A DNA stretch of 64,000 nt from Microbacteriaceae bacterium (GTDB lineage Bacteria; Actinomycetota; Actinomycetes; Actinomycetales; Microbacteriaceae): positions 87,946-151,945 of the forward strand of contig JAHBSP010000004.1 of the NCBI GenBank assembly GCA_019639055.1. Direction: 5' to 3'. Positions within the stretch are counted from its first letter, which is position 1. Each line of letters opens with the position of its first letter. Made by a program: the position numbers and the translations under genes. The notes under the pieces are model-generated. The model worked only from the letters and a program-made list of their open reading frames with translations. It did no database searches and was not told the DNA's origin. Shown one piece after another: positions 27,550 to 35,735 of the stretch.

Positions 27550-28254
27550 TTACTTCTTGCCGCCACCAAGGAGACCACCGAGGAGACCACCAAGATCAAG
27601 ACCACCAGAGGACTGGGTGTTACTAGAACCACCCAAGACACCGCCAAGCAAACCACCAAGGTCAAGTCCGCCACCGGATGACTGCTGTTGCTGTCCTCCG
27701 CCAAGCATGCCACCTAGCAATCCGCCAAGGTCAAGACCACCAGAAGACTGCTGCTGGCCACCACCAAGGATACCTCCGAGAAGACCACCAAGGTCAAGAC
27801 CACCGGATGACTGGGTTTCTTCGGCCTTTGAACCGCCACCAAAAATATTTGAGGCAATGTAGCTCATCACGATGGGCGCAAGGAAAGGAAGCGCTTTCTG
27901 AATTAGTCCACCAATATCGAAACCTGCACCGGCCTCTTCACCGGCAGCCGCAAGAGTGGAAACAACTTTCTTTTCGTTGCTACCGAAAACGTTCTTAACG
28001 ATCTTCTTACCGTCTTTGGCATCAACAGCAGCCAAGTCAACAGTCTTACCTGCGGTTAGATCATTGTTGTGCTGCAAAAGAGCGGCTAAAAGTGAGTCAG
28101 CGCCACCAGATTCTGCGTTAGCTCCCAAACCCTGGATAAGTGCAGGAAGAGCTGTAACAACCGCTGCTTCGGTTTCTTTCTTGGAAGCCCCGATTTCTTT
28201 TGCCAAATCAGCAACAGGAATCTGCTTTAGTAAGTCTTGAAGATCAAATGCCAT
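27550..28254 (-). CDS. DUF937-like protein with four-fold glycine-rich C-terminal repeat
   Basis: 234 residues. The N-terminal ~145 residues (LLKQIPVADLAKEIGASKKE, ALPALIQGLGANAES, GGLIQKALPFLAPIVMSYIAS) resemble the DUF937/YidB helical fold. Residues 149-234 are four near-identical units of SSGGLDLGGLLGGxLGGG separated by Gln-rich or SSNT spacers; the variable residue is I, M, V, L in turn. This tail is low-complexity, amphipathic and likely to self-associate. No signal peptide. Function unknown; the start ATG has a weak AAAGG site. Confidence 0.82.
   Translation of the reverse strand: MAFDLQDLLKQIPVADLAKEIGASKKETEAAVVTALPALIQGLGANAESGGADSLLAALLQHNNDLTAGKTVDLAAVDAKDGKKIVKNVFGSNEKKVVSTLAAAGEEAGAGFDIGGLIQKALPFLAPIVMSYIASNIFGGGSKAEETQSSGGLDLGGLLGGILGGGQQQSSGGLDLGGLLGGMLGGGQQQQSSGGGLDLGGLLGGVLGGSSNTQSSGGLDLGGLLGGLLGGGKK
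27553..27810 (-). repeat. Tandem coding repeat (4 units, 60-66 bp)
   Basis: The tail of the DUF937-like gene consists of four in-frame DNA units sharing the sense core encoding GGLDLGGLLGG. Units differ at third codon positions and in the Gln/Ser spacer, so they are not freshly duplicated. Such an array can change copy number by slippage. Confidence 0.8.
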
Positions 28255-28332
28255 TTTGTTGGCCTTTCATGTAGGAGATACGTATTCAAAATTACTCCTA
28301 AATCGTGCCGGACGCTAACAGTAACCAATTTG

Positions 28333-28406
28333 TAGCTGGAGCGGGACTCGAACCCGCGACCTCACGATTATGAGTCGTGCGCTCTCACCTACTGAGCTAC
28401 CCAGCC
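28333..28406 (-). tRNA. tRNA-Met (anticodon CAT, elongator type)
   Basis: 74 nt on the minus strand: acceptor GGCTGGG paired with TCCAGCT (two G-U pairs), anticodon loop CTCATAA giving CAT, T-arm GGTTCGAGTCC. The fully paired acceptor position 1-72 argues against an initiator tRNA. A CAT anticodon could also belong to a TilS-modified tRNA-Ile2, but the arm sequences look like elongator Met. No encoded CCA. Confidence 0.88.
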
Positions 28407-28457
28407 ATCAACCGTAATTTTACGTAAATTCTCTCTAATAGGCGATGGGAGAATTTG

Positions 28458-28529
<72 letters not shown>

Positions 28530-28592
28530 GATTTGCACCAAAAGGCACTAGGTGAGAATAGCATGAAATAGCCCTTCACCGCTATTTTCTAT

Positions 28593-29516
28593 TTAGAGAG
28601 GAGAGACGTTTTCGTACATCCATTTATATGGATCAACGCGGGAACCATTTACTTTGATTTCAAAGTGAAGGTGGGGGCCACTAGCCCAACCCGTTCTACC
28701 AACTTTCCCGATGATAGTACCGACTTCGATAACGTCTCCCACGCCTACTTGGAGGCTACCGCGAAGCATGTGTCCGTAAACGCTAGTGATTCGCTGACCA
28801 TTAATAACGTGCTCCACGTAGACGTTTACTCCCAGACCCCAAGACTTAGTTTCTGCGTGAACTACAACACCATCGGCAATTGCCTGAATTGGTGTGCCAA
28901 GACCGGGAGTGATGTCAATACCTTCATGGGAATCACCACAAGCAGTACACCAGCTCAAAACACGTGGACCATAAGTTGCTGATAGCGCTACTGGGTAAGG
29001 GAATGGCCATCTCACTGCACCATTAGGGTTCGAATATCCTGTCTTCAAACCTGACCCGCGGTAGGCGTTCGCTAACTCATTAAAGCCTTTGAATGAATCC
29101 CTGCTGGTGTCTAAAGTGTCCTTGATTGCGAGATTGTCTACATTGACGCTTTCTACGGTTTCAGTTTTTGCCAATACCATGCCACCGTTATCAACAAACG
29201 CATTGGTTCCGGATGCTACTGCAGGAAGTGCGAAAGCCGCCACAAATACTGCGACGGTGGAGAATGCAAAACTACGCCTAAGTCTTCCGCCTTTGCTTGA
29301 ATCTGCAATTTTGCTGTTGCGTGTAGAGATATCTGTGATGCTTGGTGTGCGACGAGAATGCTTTTGTTTGTCTGTAGTGACGGGTGCAGTAACGACTAGG
29401 TTGGATCCAACGGCGATTACTTTAGCTTTAGAACGCTTCTTGATCGATCCTGTTTTGGTGTTAATCGATTCGGTTGAAGAGTTTTCAACTGTGGAATCTA
29501 ACGGTTCCAAAGTCAT
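28593..29516 (-). CDS. Membrane-anchored M23 family metallopeptidase
   Basis: 307 residues. A Ser/Thr/Lys-rich cytoplasmic N-terminus of about 80 residues, one hydrophobic segment (SFAFSTVAVFVAAFALPAV, about 84-103), a linker, then a C-terminal M23 domain with HEGIDI (H, D), VYGHM and HLHFEIKVNG (HxH). This is the complete zinc-ligand set, so it is probably an active peptidoglycan endopeptidase at the envelope. Its basic Ser/Thr-rich cytoplasmic tail is a feature of several actinobacterial M23 proteins. Confidence 0.88.
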   Translation of the reverse strand: MTLEPLDSTVENSSTESINTKTGSIKKRSKAKVIAVGSNLVVTAPVTTDKQKHSRRTPSITDISTRNSKIADSSKGGRLRRSFAFSTVAVFVAAFALPAVASGTNAFVDNGGMVLAKTETVESVNVDNLAIKDTLDTSRDSFKGFNELANAYRGSGLKTGYSNPNGAVRWPFPYPVALSATYGPRVLSWCTACGDSHEGIDITPGLGTPIQAIADGVVVHAETKSWGLGVNVYVEHVINGQRITSVYGHMLRGSLQVGVGDVIEVGTIIGKVGRTGWASGPHLHFEIKVNGSRVDPYKWMYENVSPL

Positions 29517-29604
29517 TAATACCTCCCCTAAACTCGATTCCTACCTAATGGCACTTAAAAGCACCTTGACTAGGGTAACCCCCTTATAGCGGGCTCTGTC
29601 AAAT

Positions 29605-29628
29605 AAAAAGCTGTATTTTCAGCCTTTT
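29605..29628 (-). terminator. Probable intrinsic terminator after the htaA-hmuT-phosphatase operon
   Basis: On the minus strand AAAAGGCTG (29628-29620) pairs with CAGCTTTTT (29613-29605) around AAAATA, with one G-U pair, and the 3' arm continues in T-rich sequence. It lies 7 bases after the inositol-phosphatase stop. Confidence 0.6.
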
Positions 29629-29634
29629 CCCACC

Positions 29635-30483
29635 TTAAACCCGTTCCAACCATTCGGTCAACTCTTCACAGACATCTTTGGTTGCGACAATATGTACCGG
29701 ATCAGAGATGCCGCGCAGGTTAGCAATCCTATAAACTGCACCTGCCTCGGTGGCAATGATTGCCCCAGCCGCCCAATCCCAGGGGCGAATTTTGGTCTCT
29801 ATATAAGCATCCTGTTTGCCGGACGCAACGAAACAAATATCTAGGGATGCAGCGCCCAGCCTCCGCAGGTCACGAACGACATCCACAAGACCATCGACTT
29901 TTGCACTCCAACGGGCACGAGCATCTGCAGTGTATGGGTAACCTGTGCTGACAAGACTTGACCCTAAATCAGTGCCCACAAAAGGCCCGGATATCTTTTC
30001 GTCGTTGAGGAAGGCTCCGCCACCAGCACTTGCTGAGTAAAGCTCTCGAGTTGAAGGCATATAGACAGCGCCAACTAAAATCTTGCTCACCTCTGGATCG
30101 GTGGTGAGTTCTTCATGCATCATCAGATGTGTGGCATCAACAGCCGCAATACTTACCGCCCAGTTCGGGTTGTTATAGAGATAATTTACGGTGCCATCAA
30201 TAGGGTCAACCACCCAAACCACTGAGGTCTTGCCTGGGGTAAACCCAGTTTCTTCACCCAAAAATCCATCATCAGGTCGTCGCTCTAGAATCAGTTTCTT
30301 GATTAACTGTTCGGTGGCCCTGTCTCCCTCGGTAACAATATCTAGGACTGAAGATTTTGTCGCCGCCACCTCTATTCCGGGGCTGCGCATCTGCGTTGCT
30401 AAATTCGATGCAGCAACAGCGGTTGTCTTAGCAATTTCTAGAAGTTCAGAAAGTAGTTCAGCAGAGTAGGTGGTTTCAGTCAC
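29635..30483 (-). CDS. Inositol monophosphatase family protein
   Basis: 282 residues. Metal-site motifs: GEETG (about residue 97), VVDPIDGTVNYLYN (DPIDGT, about 111) and the C-terminal WDWAAGAIIATEAGA. Members hydrolyse inositol-1-phosphate, histidinol phosphate, fructose-1,6-bisphosphate or PAP; the exact substrate is unclear. Starts at GTG only 4 bp after the hmuT stop, so it is co-transcribed with the heme-binding genes, although a functional tie is not obvious. Confidence 0.9.
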   Translation of the reverse strand: MTETTYSAELLSELLEIAKTTAVAASNLATQMRSPGIEVAATKSSVLDIVTEGDRATEQLIKKLILERRPDDGFLGEETGFTPGKTSVVWVVDPIDGTVNYLYNNPNWAVSIAAVDATHLMMHEELTTDPEVSKILVGAVYMPSTRELYSASAGGGAFLNDEKISGPFVGTDLGSSLVSTGYPYTADARARWSAKVDGLVDVVRDLRRLGAASLDICFVASGKQDAYIETKIRPWDWAAGAIIATEAGAVYRIANLRGISDPVHIVATKDVCEELTEWLERV

Positions 30484-30487
30484 CCTT

Positions 30488-31615
30488 CTAGCCTACGCTC
30501 GACTGCCCCGGAGCGTAGAAGGATATAGCAAGTGCGTGAAGCATCATTGGTGTGCGCGGACCGAAGGATAGCACCACAGAATCGGCCATATCTACGAAGC
30601 GGTTGTTACTTCCAGCTTTAGTTAGTGCGATGGCCGGAACAGCTTCCTTTAGCCCTTCAACGCCACCAACACTTTTTAGTCCACCAGTCATAAGAATAAT
30701 TAGATCGGGGTTGAGTGCAATAAAACTTTCGGCGTTCATTGGGCGCATTCCTTCCCAATCTGCTTCTGTGGCAACATCAATTGCGCCGAGTGCTTCAATC
30801 ATTGTGTCGGCACCGCTACCTTTACCGAATAGGTAATATATTCCCGCAGTCCCTCTTATATATAAGAAAGCAACACGGATTTTCTTATCTGGATCACTCG
30901 GCGCTATTTTTGCAATTTCTGCGATTACTCCGTCGATTTGCTCATCCAGTGCCTTTACGTATTCTTGCCCTGCAACAGAGACACCTAGTGCGTCAGCTAC
31001 CTGCTGTGCAGATCTGGCGGCGCTTTCAAAGTCTTCGCCCTGTTCAACAAATACAACAGGAATGCCAGCATCACGTAACTGCAAAATTACGTCGATAGGG
31101 CCGATGCTTCCATCAGTAATTACTAATGAAGGAGCTAGATTCACAACGGCTTCTGAGCTGATTGAATGGCCTGAATGAGTAACCACTGGCAGATGCTCAG
31201 CGCCTTCAAAGTCGGTAGAGACATCCCTGCCCACTAAATGATCACCGAGACCTAAACCAAAAACTGTAGCTGTGAGATTACCGGAGAGACTGATTGCCAA
31301 AACTCTAGAAACGTCACGAACTTCAACGGGCACATCACCAGAGTTTTCTTTAGAAATTACGGTGACAGGCAATTGCGGTGTTGGTGTCTCAACTAGTTGT
31401 GGGATCGCGGCCGTTGGTAAAAGTGCAGTGCTTGGTCCCACATAGTCTCTAGGGTTTTCAGTCAGTTGTAACTGGTCTAGTGGTGTTAGCTCAACACCCG
31501 TTGTGGGTGGTGTTGAAGGACTTGGGGTTGTTCCCAACGCACAAGCCGAAAGTACAAGAGAGGTGGCGACAGTAAAAACTACTGCCGCCAGCCCTCTTGT
31601 CTTACTTCTTAGCAT
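30488..31615 (-). CDS. hmuT: Heme ABC transporter substrate-binding lipoprotein, HmuT-like
   Basis: 375 residues from ATG 31613-31615 (AAGGAA upstream, inside the htaA 3' end). A lipobox signal peptide ends LVLSAC. The helical-backbone metal-receptor fold shows NPRDYVGPSTALLP, ISLSGNLTATVFGLGLGD, LVGRDVSTDF, THSGHSISSEAVVNLAPSLV and LYIRGTAGIYYLFGKGSGAD, the pattern of corynebacterial HmuT, whose conserved His and Tyr ligate heme; matching His and Tyr residues are present. It overlaps htaA by 14 bp. No HmuU permease or HmuV ATPase follows: the next gene is a phosphatase. Confidence 0.86.
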   Translation of the reverse strand: MLRSKTRGLAAVVFTVATSLVLSACALGTTPSPSTPPTTGVELTPLDQLQLTENPRDYVGPSTALLPTAAIPQLVETPTPQLPVTVISKENSGDVPVEVRDVSRVLAISLSGNLTATVFGLGLGDHLVGRDVSTDFEGAEHLPVVTHSGHSISSEAVVNLAPSLVITDGSIGPIDVILQLRDAGIPVVFVEQGEDFESAARSAQQVADALGVSVAGQEYVKALDEQIDGVIAEIAKIAPSDPDKKIRVAFLYIRGTAGIYYLFGKGSGADTMIEALGAIDVATEADWEGMRPMNAESFIALNPDLIILMTGGLKSVGGVEGLKEAVPAIALTKAGSNNRFVDMADSVVLSFGPRTPMMLHALAISFYAPGQSSVG

Positions 31616-32795
31616 TTTTCCTTGCAACAACTGCGATAGTAATCACCGCAACGATTGCGATTGTTCCTAGCAAAATCCATAACCAGAGTAGTCCAGAATC
31701 TCCGTCAGTGGCAGCTGGAATTTCGCCATTATCGATACCGCAGTCAGCGTAGTTCACAGTAATAGTCATCGGGTCTAGTGCATCACCTTCAGCGTAACTG
31801 AATGCTTCACCGCCTTCTGCTGTAAATACGGGCTCATAAATAACTGCCTGGCCATCTTCTCCAAGTTTTGGATGATTCAATTTGGCAATACGAACCTGTT
31901 CCTGCTTTATTTGACCGCCTTCACGAAGTTCACCAATAACATCAGCAACAAAGTAGGCGTTGCCTTCTGCAGTGATTTCAATGAAGAAATTAGTGATGGT
32001 GGTGTTGAGTGCACCCTCGTGACCGTAGAAGTTGATTGACCCATCGAAAGCGATGATAGCTGCGCCAGTAGCACTGTCGATTGAACCATTCGTTGAAGTC
32101 AGAATAAATTCTGGGGTTTCGTAATTGGCTCCGTCACTGGTCTCCCAACCACCCTTAGCAATGGTGGTCAAATATGAACGCCATGACTCCTTGAAGCCCC
32201 ACTTCAGTTCTGCACCAGAAATAACGCACTGGAATGAGCTTGGGTCTAGTTGCTGAACAGGTGAAACTACTGTCTCAGCGATGTTCACAACGATACCGTA
32301 GCTCTTTGAACCTTGGAAAGTAAGTGTGTGCTCGCCGACTAGATCTGCTGGAAGATTTCCCTCCCACACGGCCTTGCCAGTAACGTCTGCCTTAACATCT
32401 GTGGCAAGCACTGTTGGGGTGGAGTAGATAACTACCTTGATACCAGTTTCGTTTGGAACGAAACCTGATGCTCCAACGGTTAACGCGCTACCCGGTTCTA
32501 GCTGACTGCCTGGTTCAAACCCGTCAAGATCTAATCCAGTGGTGGCAAGCGGGGTACTTGGAGCAACTGAATTTCCCGCTAAACTGAGCACATTGATGCG
32601 CTCTGGAACGCGCTGAGAGGCATCAGAAGCATTGTAAGTGAAGTTTCTAGGAGACCCGGTAGAGGCTACACCGGTTATGTCTCCAGGTGCGGCCTTTGCT
32701 GGGACTGGAAGTGAAATGATTCCAAATACGAATAAAAGAACTGAAAGAAGTACCGCAGTGGACTTAGAGAAAGCACCCTTGAGTTCGCTAACCAA
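31602..32795 (-). CDS. htaA: HtaA-domain heme-binding surface protein
   Basis: 397 residues from TTG 32793-32795 with AAGGAA about 6 bases upstream. Signal peptide (TAVLLSVLLFVFGIISLPV, cleavage after AKA). Residues about 100-165 look like a beta-sandwich (VGASGFVPNETGIKVVIYS). Residues about 190-355 are one HtaA domain (AELKWGFKESWRSYL, FDGSINFYGHEG with the conserved Tyr/His). A C-terminal transmembrane helix (LLWLWILLGTIAIVAVITIAVV) and basic tail anchor it to the membrane. HtaA proteins bind hemin and pass it to HmuT. The iron box lies about 130-160 bp upstream. Confidence 0.88.
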   Translation of the reverse strand: MVSELKGAFSKSTAVLLSVLLFVFGIISLPVPAKAAPGDITGVASTGSPRNFTYNASDASQRVPERINVLSLAGNSVAPSTPLATTGLDLDGFEPGSQLEPGSALTVGASGFVPNETGIKVVIYSTPTVLATDVKADVTGKAVWEGNLPADLVGEHTLTFQGSKSYGIVVNIAETVVSPVQQLDPSSFQCVISGAELKWGFKESWRSYLTTIAKGGWETSDGANYETPEFILTSTNGSIDSATGAAIIAFDGSINFYGHEGALNTTITNFFIEITAEGNAYFVADVIGELREGGQIKQEQVRIAKLNHPKLGEDGQAVIYEPVFTAEGGEAFSYAEGDALDPMTITVNYADCGIDNGEIPAATDGDSGLLWLWILLGTIAIVAVITIAVVARKNAKK

Positions 32796-32922
32796 TTATT
32801 TTCCTTACTATTTACAGGCATCGAAAACTCCATGGGAGAGCAAGCCTAAGACCTGCTCCTCGCCATCGAGGTAAACATTAGTCCCCACCCTAACTAGCTA
32901 AGAGAGTTCAAGTATTTTCTTG

Positions 32923-32956
32923 TTAGGAGTACCTAACTAAGGTTTACCTAACCTAA
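32923..32956. promoter_or_regulatory. DtxR/IdeR-type iron box (strong site plus a weaker overlapping half)
   Basis: TAAGGTTTACCTAACCTAA at 32938-32956 matches 17 of 19 positions of the DtxR/IdeR consensus TWAGGTTAGSCTAACCTWA. A second, weaker site (12 of 19) starts at 32923 with TTAGGAGTACCTAAC, displaced 15 bp. It lies about 130-160 bp upstream of htaA, so the htaA-hmuT operon is predicted to be repressed when iron is plentiful. The gene on the other side (lldD, 3' end) is not placed for control. Confidence 0.8.
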
Positions 32957-32992
32957 GTTAGCGAAACCAAAGGAAATAAGCAATAGAAATTT

Positions 32993-34243
32993 TTATTTTT
33001 TATAAAACTCGAATAATTGCGTTACATGCTTTGGCCCAAGCTCCTCGACACTAGCCACTCCAAGAAGCTTCATAACCCTGCGCAATTGAGAAGAAAGGAT
33101 CTCAATCGTTCGGTCTACACCCTCACGACCACCAGCCATCAACCCGTAGAGATAAGCACGGCCAACGAGTGTAAATTTGGCTCCCATAGCAAGAGATGCG
33201 GCCACATCCGCACCGTGCATAATTCCGGTATCAAGCATGATTGTGGTGTCCTTACCGACCTCCCTTGCGACCTCAGGAAGTAAGTGGAAAGGAATAGGGG
33301 CACGGTCTAGCTGGCGACCACCATGATTAGAAAGGATGATCCCATCCATACCGTAGTCGACACAAACTTTAGCGTCTTCTAGCGTCTGCACACCCTTGAG
33401 AACGACCGGGCCATCCCAAGCTTCTCTAATCCATTTCACGTCTTCAAAAGTCATTGTTGGGTCAAAAAGCGCGTCAAGAAGATCAGCGACTGGGCCATCC
33501 CAACTGCCGAGGTTAGCGAAAATTAGTGGCTCGGTTGTGAGCAGATTCCACCACCATGCCGGGCGAGGAATAGCGTCGAAAACAGTGCCCAGAGTCAACG
33601 AAGGCGGAACAGTCATCCCGTTGTAGTTGTCTCTCAGGCGAGCGCCAGCGACAGGCACATCCACAGTAACGAGCAGGTTAGTGAACCCGGCAGCCTTCGC
33701 CCTCTCAACGAGCGCCATGGATTTTTCGCGATCCTTCTGCATATAAAGCTGGAACCAATTAGCTCCCTCAGGGCCGCTAGCCTCGGCTACTTTTTCAGGA
33801 GTGGCGGTGCCAAGTGTTGAAAGTGAAAACGGGATGCCAGCTGCAGCTGCCGCAGACGCACCGGCGTATTCGCCCTCTGTTTGCATCATGCGTGTAAAAC
33901 CGGTTGGTGCTATACCGAAAGGTAGTGCAAATGTTTGCCCGAAAACAGTAGCGGTGGTGTCGAGCTGAGAAACATCACGAAGGATTGCCGGATGAAATTC
34001 GATGTTTTGGAATGCTCTGCGAGCGCGAGCAAGTGACAGCTCTTCCTCTGCTGCGCCATCGGTGTAATCAAAGGGTCCCTGTGGTGTGCGCTTTTTCGCA
34101 ATCTTTCGTAGATCCCAAATTGTGTGCGCTTTTGCGAGTCGTCGCTTCTTTGGACTGAATGTAGGCTTTTTAAACTTCAGGAGCGGCCCGATTGAACTGG
34201 GAGTTGGAAATTGCCTTTTTGGGCCCACTTTTTTCTTAGCCAT
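32993..34243 (-). CDS. lldD: FMN-dependent alpha-hydroxy acid dehydrogenase (L-lactate dehydrogenase type)
   Basis: 416 residues. FMN-dependent fold: [56 protein letters not shown], the catalytic His/Arg motif [13 protein letters not shown] and [23 protein letters not shown]. It oxidises an L-2-hydroxy acid, most likely L-lactate, at the membrane inner face; glycolate or mandelate-type substrates cannot be excluded. AGGAC lies about 7 bases before the ATG. Divergent from a glycerate kinase across a palindromic operator. Confidence 0.88.
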   Translation of the reverse strand: MAKKKVGPKRQFPTPSSIGPLLKFKKPTFSPKKRRLAKAHTIWDLRKIAKKRTPQGPFDYTDGAAEEELSLARARRAFQNIEFHPAILRDVSQLDTTATVFGQTFALPFGIAPTGFTRMMQTEGEYAGASAAAAAGIPFSLSTLGTATPEKVAEASGPEGANWFQLYMQKDREKSMALVERAKAAGFTNLLVTVDVPVAGARLRDNYNGMTVPPSLTLGTVFDAIPRPAWWWNLLTTEPLIFANLGSWDGPVADLLDALFDPTMTFEDVKWIREAWDGPVVLKGVQTLEDAKVCVDYGMDGIILSNHGGRQLDRAPIPFHLLPEVAREVGKDTTIMLDTGIMHGADVAASLAMGAKFTLVGRAYLYGLMAGGREGVDRTIEILSSQLRRVMKLLGVASVEELGPKHVTQLFEFYKK

Positions 34244-34317
34244 TTTTAGTCCTATTTACTTAGAATTATTCTTCTTTGAAAACATGAAAATCTTTATTTA
34301 ATATTATTTGGTTCAAA

Positions 34318-34338
34318 GTATACATTGTTGTATACAAC
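34318..34338. promoter_or_regulatory. Palindromic operator between lldD and glycerate kinase
   Basis: GTATACA (34318-34324), 4-nt spacer TTGT, then TGTATAC (34329-34335) is a perfect 7-4-7 inverted repeat, and overlapping it GTTGTATACAAC (34327-34338) is a perfect 12-bp palindrome. TTGTATACAA cores are typical of FadR-subfamily GntR operators. The window's only candidate regulator nearby is an IclR protein 1.4 kb away, so the cognate factor is uncertain. It sits 75-95 bp from both divergent starts. Confidence 0.65.
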
Positions 34339-34417
34339 TTACTCATTCCCCTAGAGGAAGCCTGGCGCCATATTGTTACGCACTGATTGCAAGTTTACCT
34401 TTCGTTAGTATGAAGAG

Positions 34418-35482
34418 GTGCAGATACCCTCGCAGAAGAAGTTGGTAGTCGCTCCAGACAAATTCCGTGATTCTATGACCGCAGATGTTGCGGCGGAAGC
34501 TGTCTCCGCTGTTGCCGAGAATTTGGGCTGGAAGGCGATTAGGCATCCACTAGCAGACGGCGGCGAAGGCACAAAAGAGTGCATTGCTTCGCACTTTACC
34601 GAAATATGGTTAGACAGCACAGATGCACTCTCTCGCCCACAAAAAGCCAGTTACCTTCTCGACAGTGAGGGAAATGCGGCAATAACCGCGGCAGACTTTA
34701 TCGGTCTAGAACAACTCGCACTAGCAGACCGCAACCCAATGATTACCACCAGCGCATCACTCGCTGACCCGCTACTGGATGCCCTCTCCCGAGGAGCTAA
34801 AAGCATCACACTTTTTGTGGGCGGGGTTGCGACAGTGGATGGCGGGATAGGGATGCTTGGAGCTCTCGGCGCAAACACAGACCTGAATGACTTCGATCTC
34901 AAACCTGCAATTGAAAAATTTGCCGGCGTTACCCTGACTGTTGCTACAGACGTGAGTAGCCCCCTCACTGGACCAGACGGTGCTGCTTATTTGTTCGGCC
35001 CACAAAAGGGCGCCGCTCCCGAGCAAGTGACCCAGCTGGAAGCTGCGCTTACAGTCATCGGTGAAAAACTTGGCATTGACCCAAATACCCCGGGAGCTGG
35101 GGCGGCTGGGGGTCTGGGTGCTGCTTTTATGGCGCTTGGTGCATCCCGAAAATCAGGTGCAGAAGAAGTGCTCAGGCTTACCCGATTCGCTGAAGAACTC
35201 CAGGGAGCATCCCTGTGCATCACCGGCGAAGGCAAGGTAGATCGCGGCTCAGCTCAAGGCAAGACGGTATCGGCAGTCCTAGAGGCATGTAGGGCTGCCG
35301 GTGTGCCGTGCGTTGTTTTGGGTGGAACTATCGCTGGGGAAGATACGGACAATCAGCTTCGTGAGCTCGGAGCTTTGGATGTCCGGTCCATAACCCCAGA
35401 AGGTCAACCGCTTCCCGAAGCTCTCGCCAGCGGGGTGAAGAATCTCGCAGCAACCACCCACGAGTTACTAAGCCAGATGTAG
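34418..35482 (+). CDS. Glycerate kinase (GlxK/GckA family)
   Basis: 354 residues from GTG (34418). Family motifs: VVAPDKFRDSMTADVAAEAV, HPLADGGEGTKECI, LFVGGVATVDGGIGML, GPQKGA, GAGAAGGLGAAFMALGA and ITGEGKVDRGSAQGKTVSAV. The enzyme phosphorylates glycerate to a phosphoglycerate. The GTG abuts its GAAGAGG site; a TTG at about 34441 would give MVVAPDKF and is an alternative start. Together with lldD and the hydroxyacid dehydrogenase this suggests use of small hydroxy acids. Confidence 0.9.
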   Translation: MQIPSQKKLVVAPDKFRDSMTADVAAEAVSAVAENLGWKAIRHPLADGGEGTKECIASHFTEIWLDSTDALSRPQKASYLLDSEGNAAITAADFIGLEQLALADRNPMITTSASLADPLLDALSRGAKSITLFVGGVATVDGGIGMLGALGANTDLNDFDLKPAIEKFAGVTLTVATDVSSPLTGPDGAAYLFGPQKGAAPEQVTQLEAALTVIGEKLGIDPNTPGAGAAGGLGAAFMALGASRKSGAEEVLRLTRFAEELQGASLCITGEGKVDRGSAQGKTVSAVLEACRAAGVPCVVLGGTIAGEDTDNQLRELGALDVRSITPEGQPLPEALASGVKNLAATTHELLSQM

Positions 35483-35651
35483 CCCGGCCGATGGTGTGGT
35501 AACTACCTGAATATATTTCAATTCGGTGGCAATAACCTGCAAAACCAAATCATAAAATTACTGGAGAAATTTTCGAATCCACTTTATTCAATTAGGCCTT
35601 CTACACTGATTTTTGCTTAATATCGATAAAGTTCTTCTTTTTAGTTGAGAA

Positions 35652-35696
35652 TTTTACATTGATAACTAAAGTTTGATTTATGAGGTTTTACATCGA
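35652..35696. promoter_or_regulatory. Direct repeat TTTTACATYGA upstream of the IclR gene
   Basis: TTTTACATTGA at 35652 and TTTTACATCGA at 35686 lie 34 bp apart (about three helical turns), 40-85 bp upstream of the IclR start, in an A/T-rich 250-bp gap that otherwise shows no gene. It could be an autoregulatory site; no consensus is known to me. Confidence 0.35.
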
Positions 35697-35735
35697 ATTT
35701 CTCTAAATGCACAAATATATTGTTACTCTGAAGTA

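Noticed and set aside
27553..27810. Possible CRISPR-like array (regular repeats)
   Set aside because: Repeats are in-frame codons of a protein tail with similar, not unique, spacers, and no cas genes are present.
27557..27862. Plus-strand Pro/Arg-rich reading frame of about 100 residues
   Set aside because: It is the antisense of the glycine-rich repeat tail of the DUF937-like gene; the repeats create the open frame.
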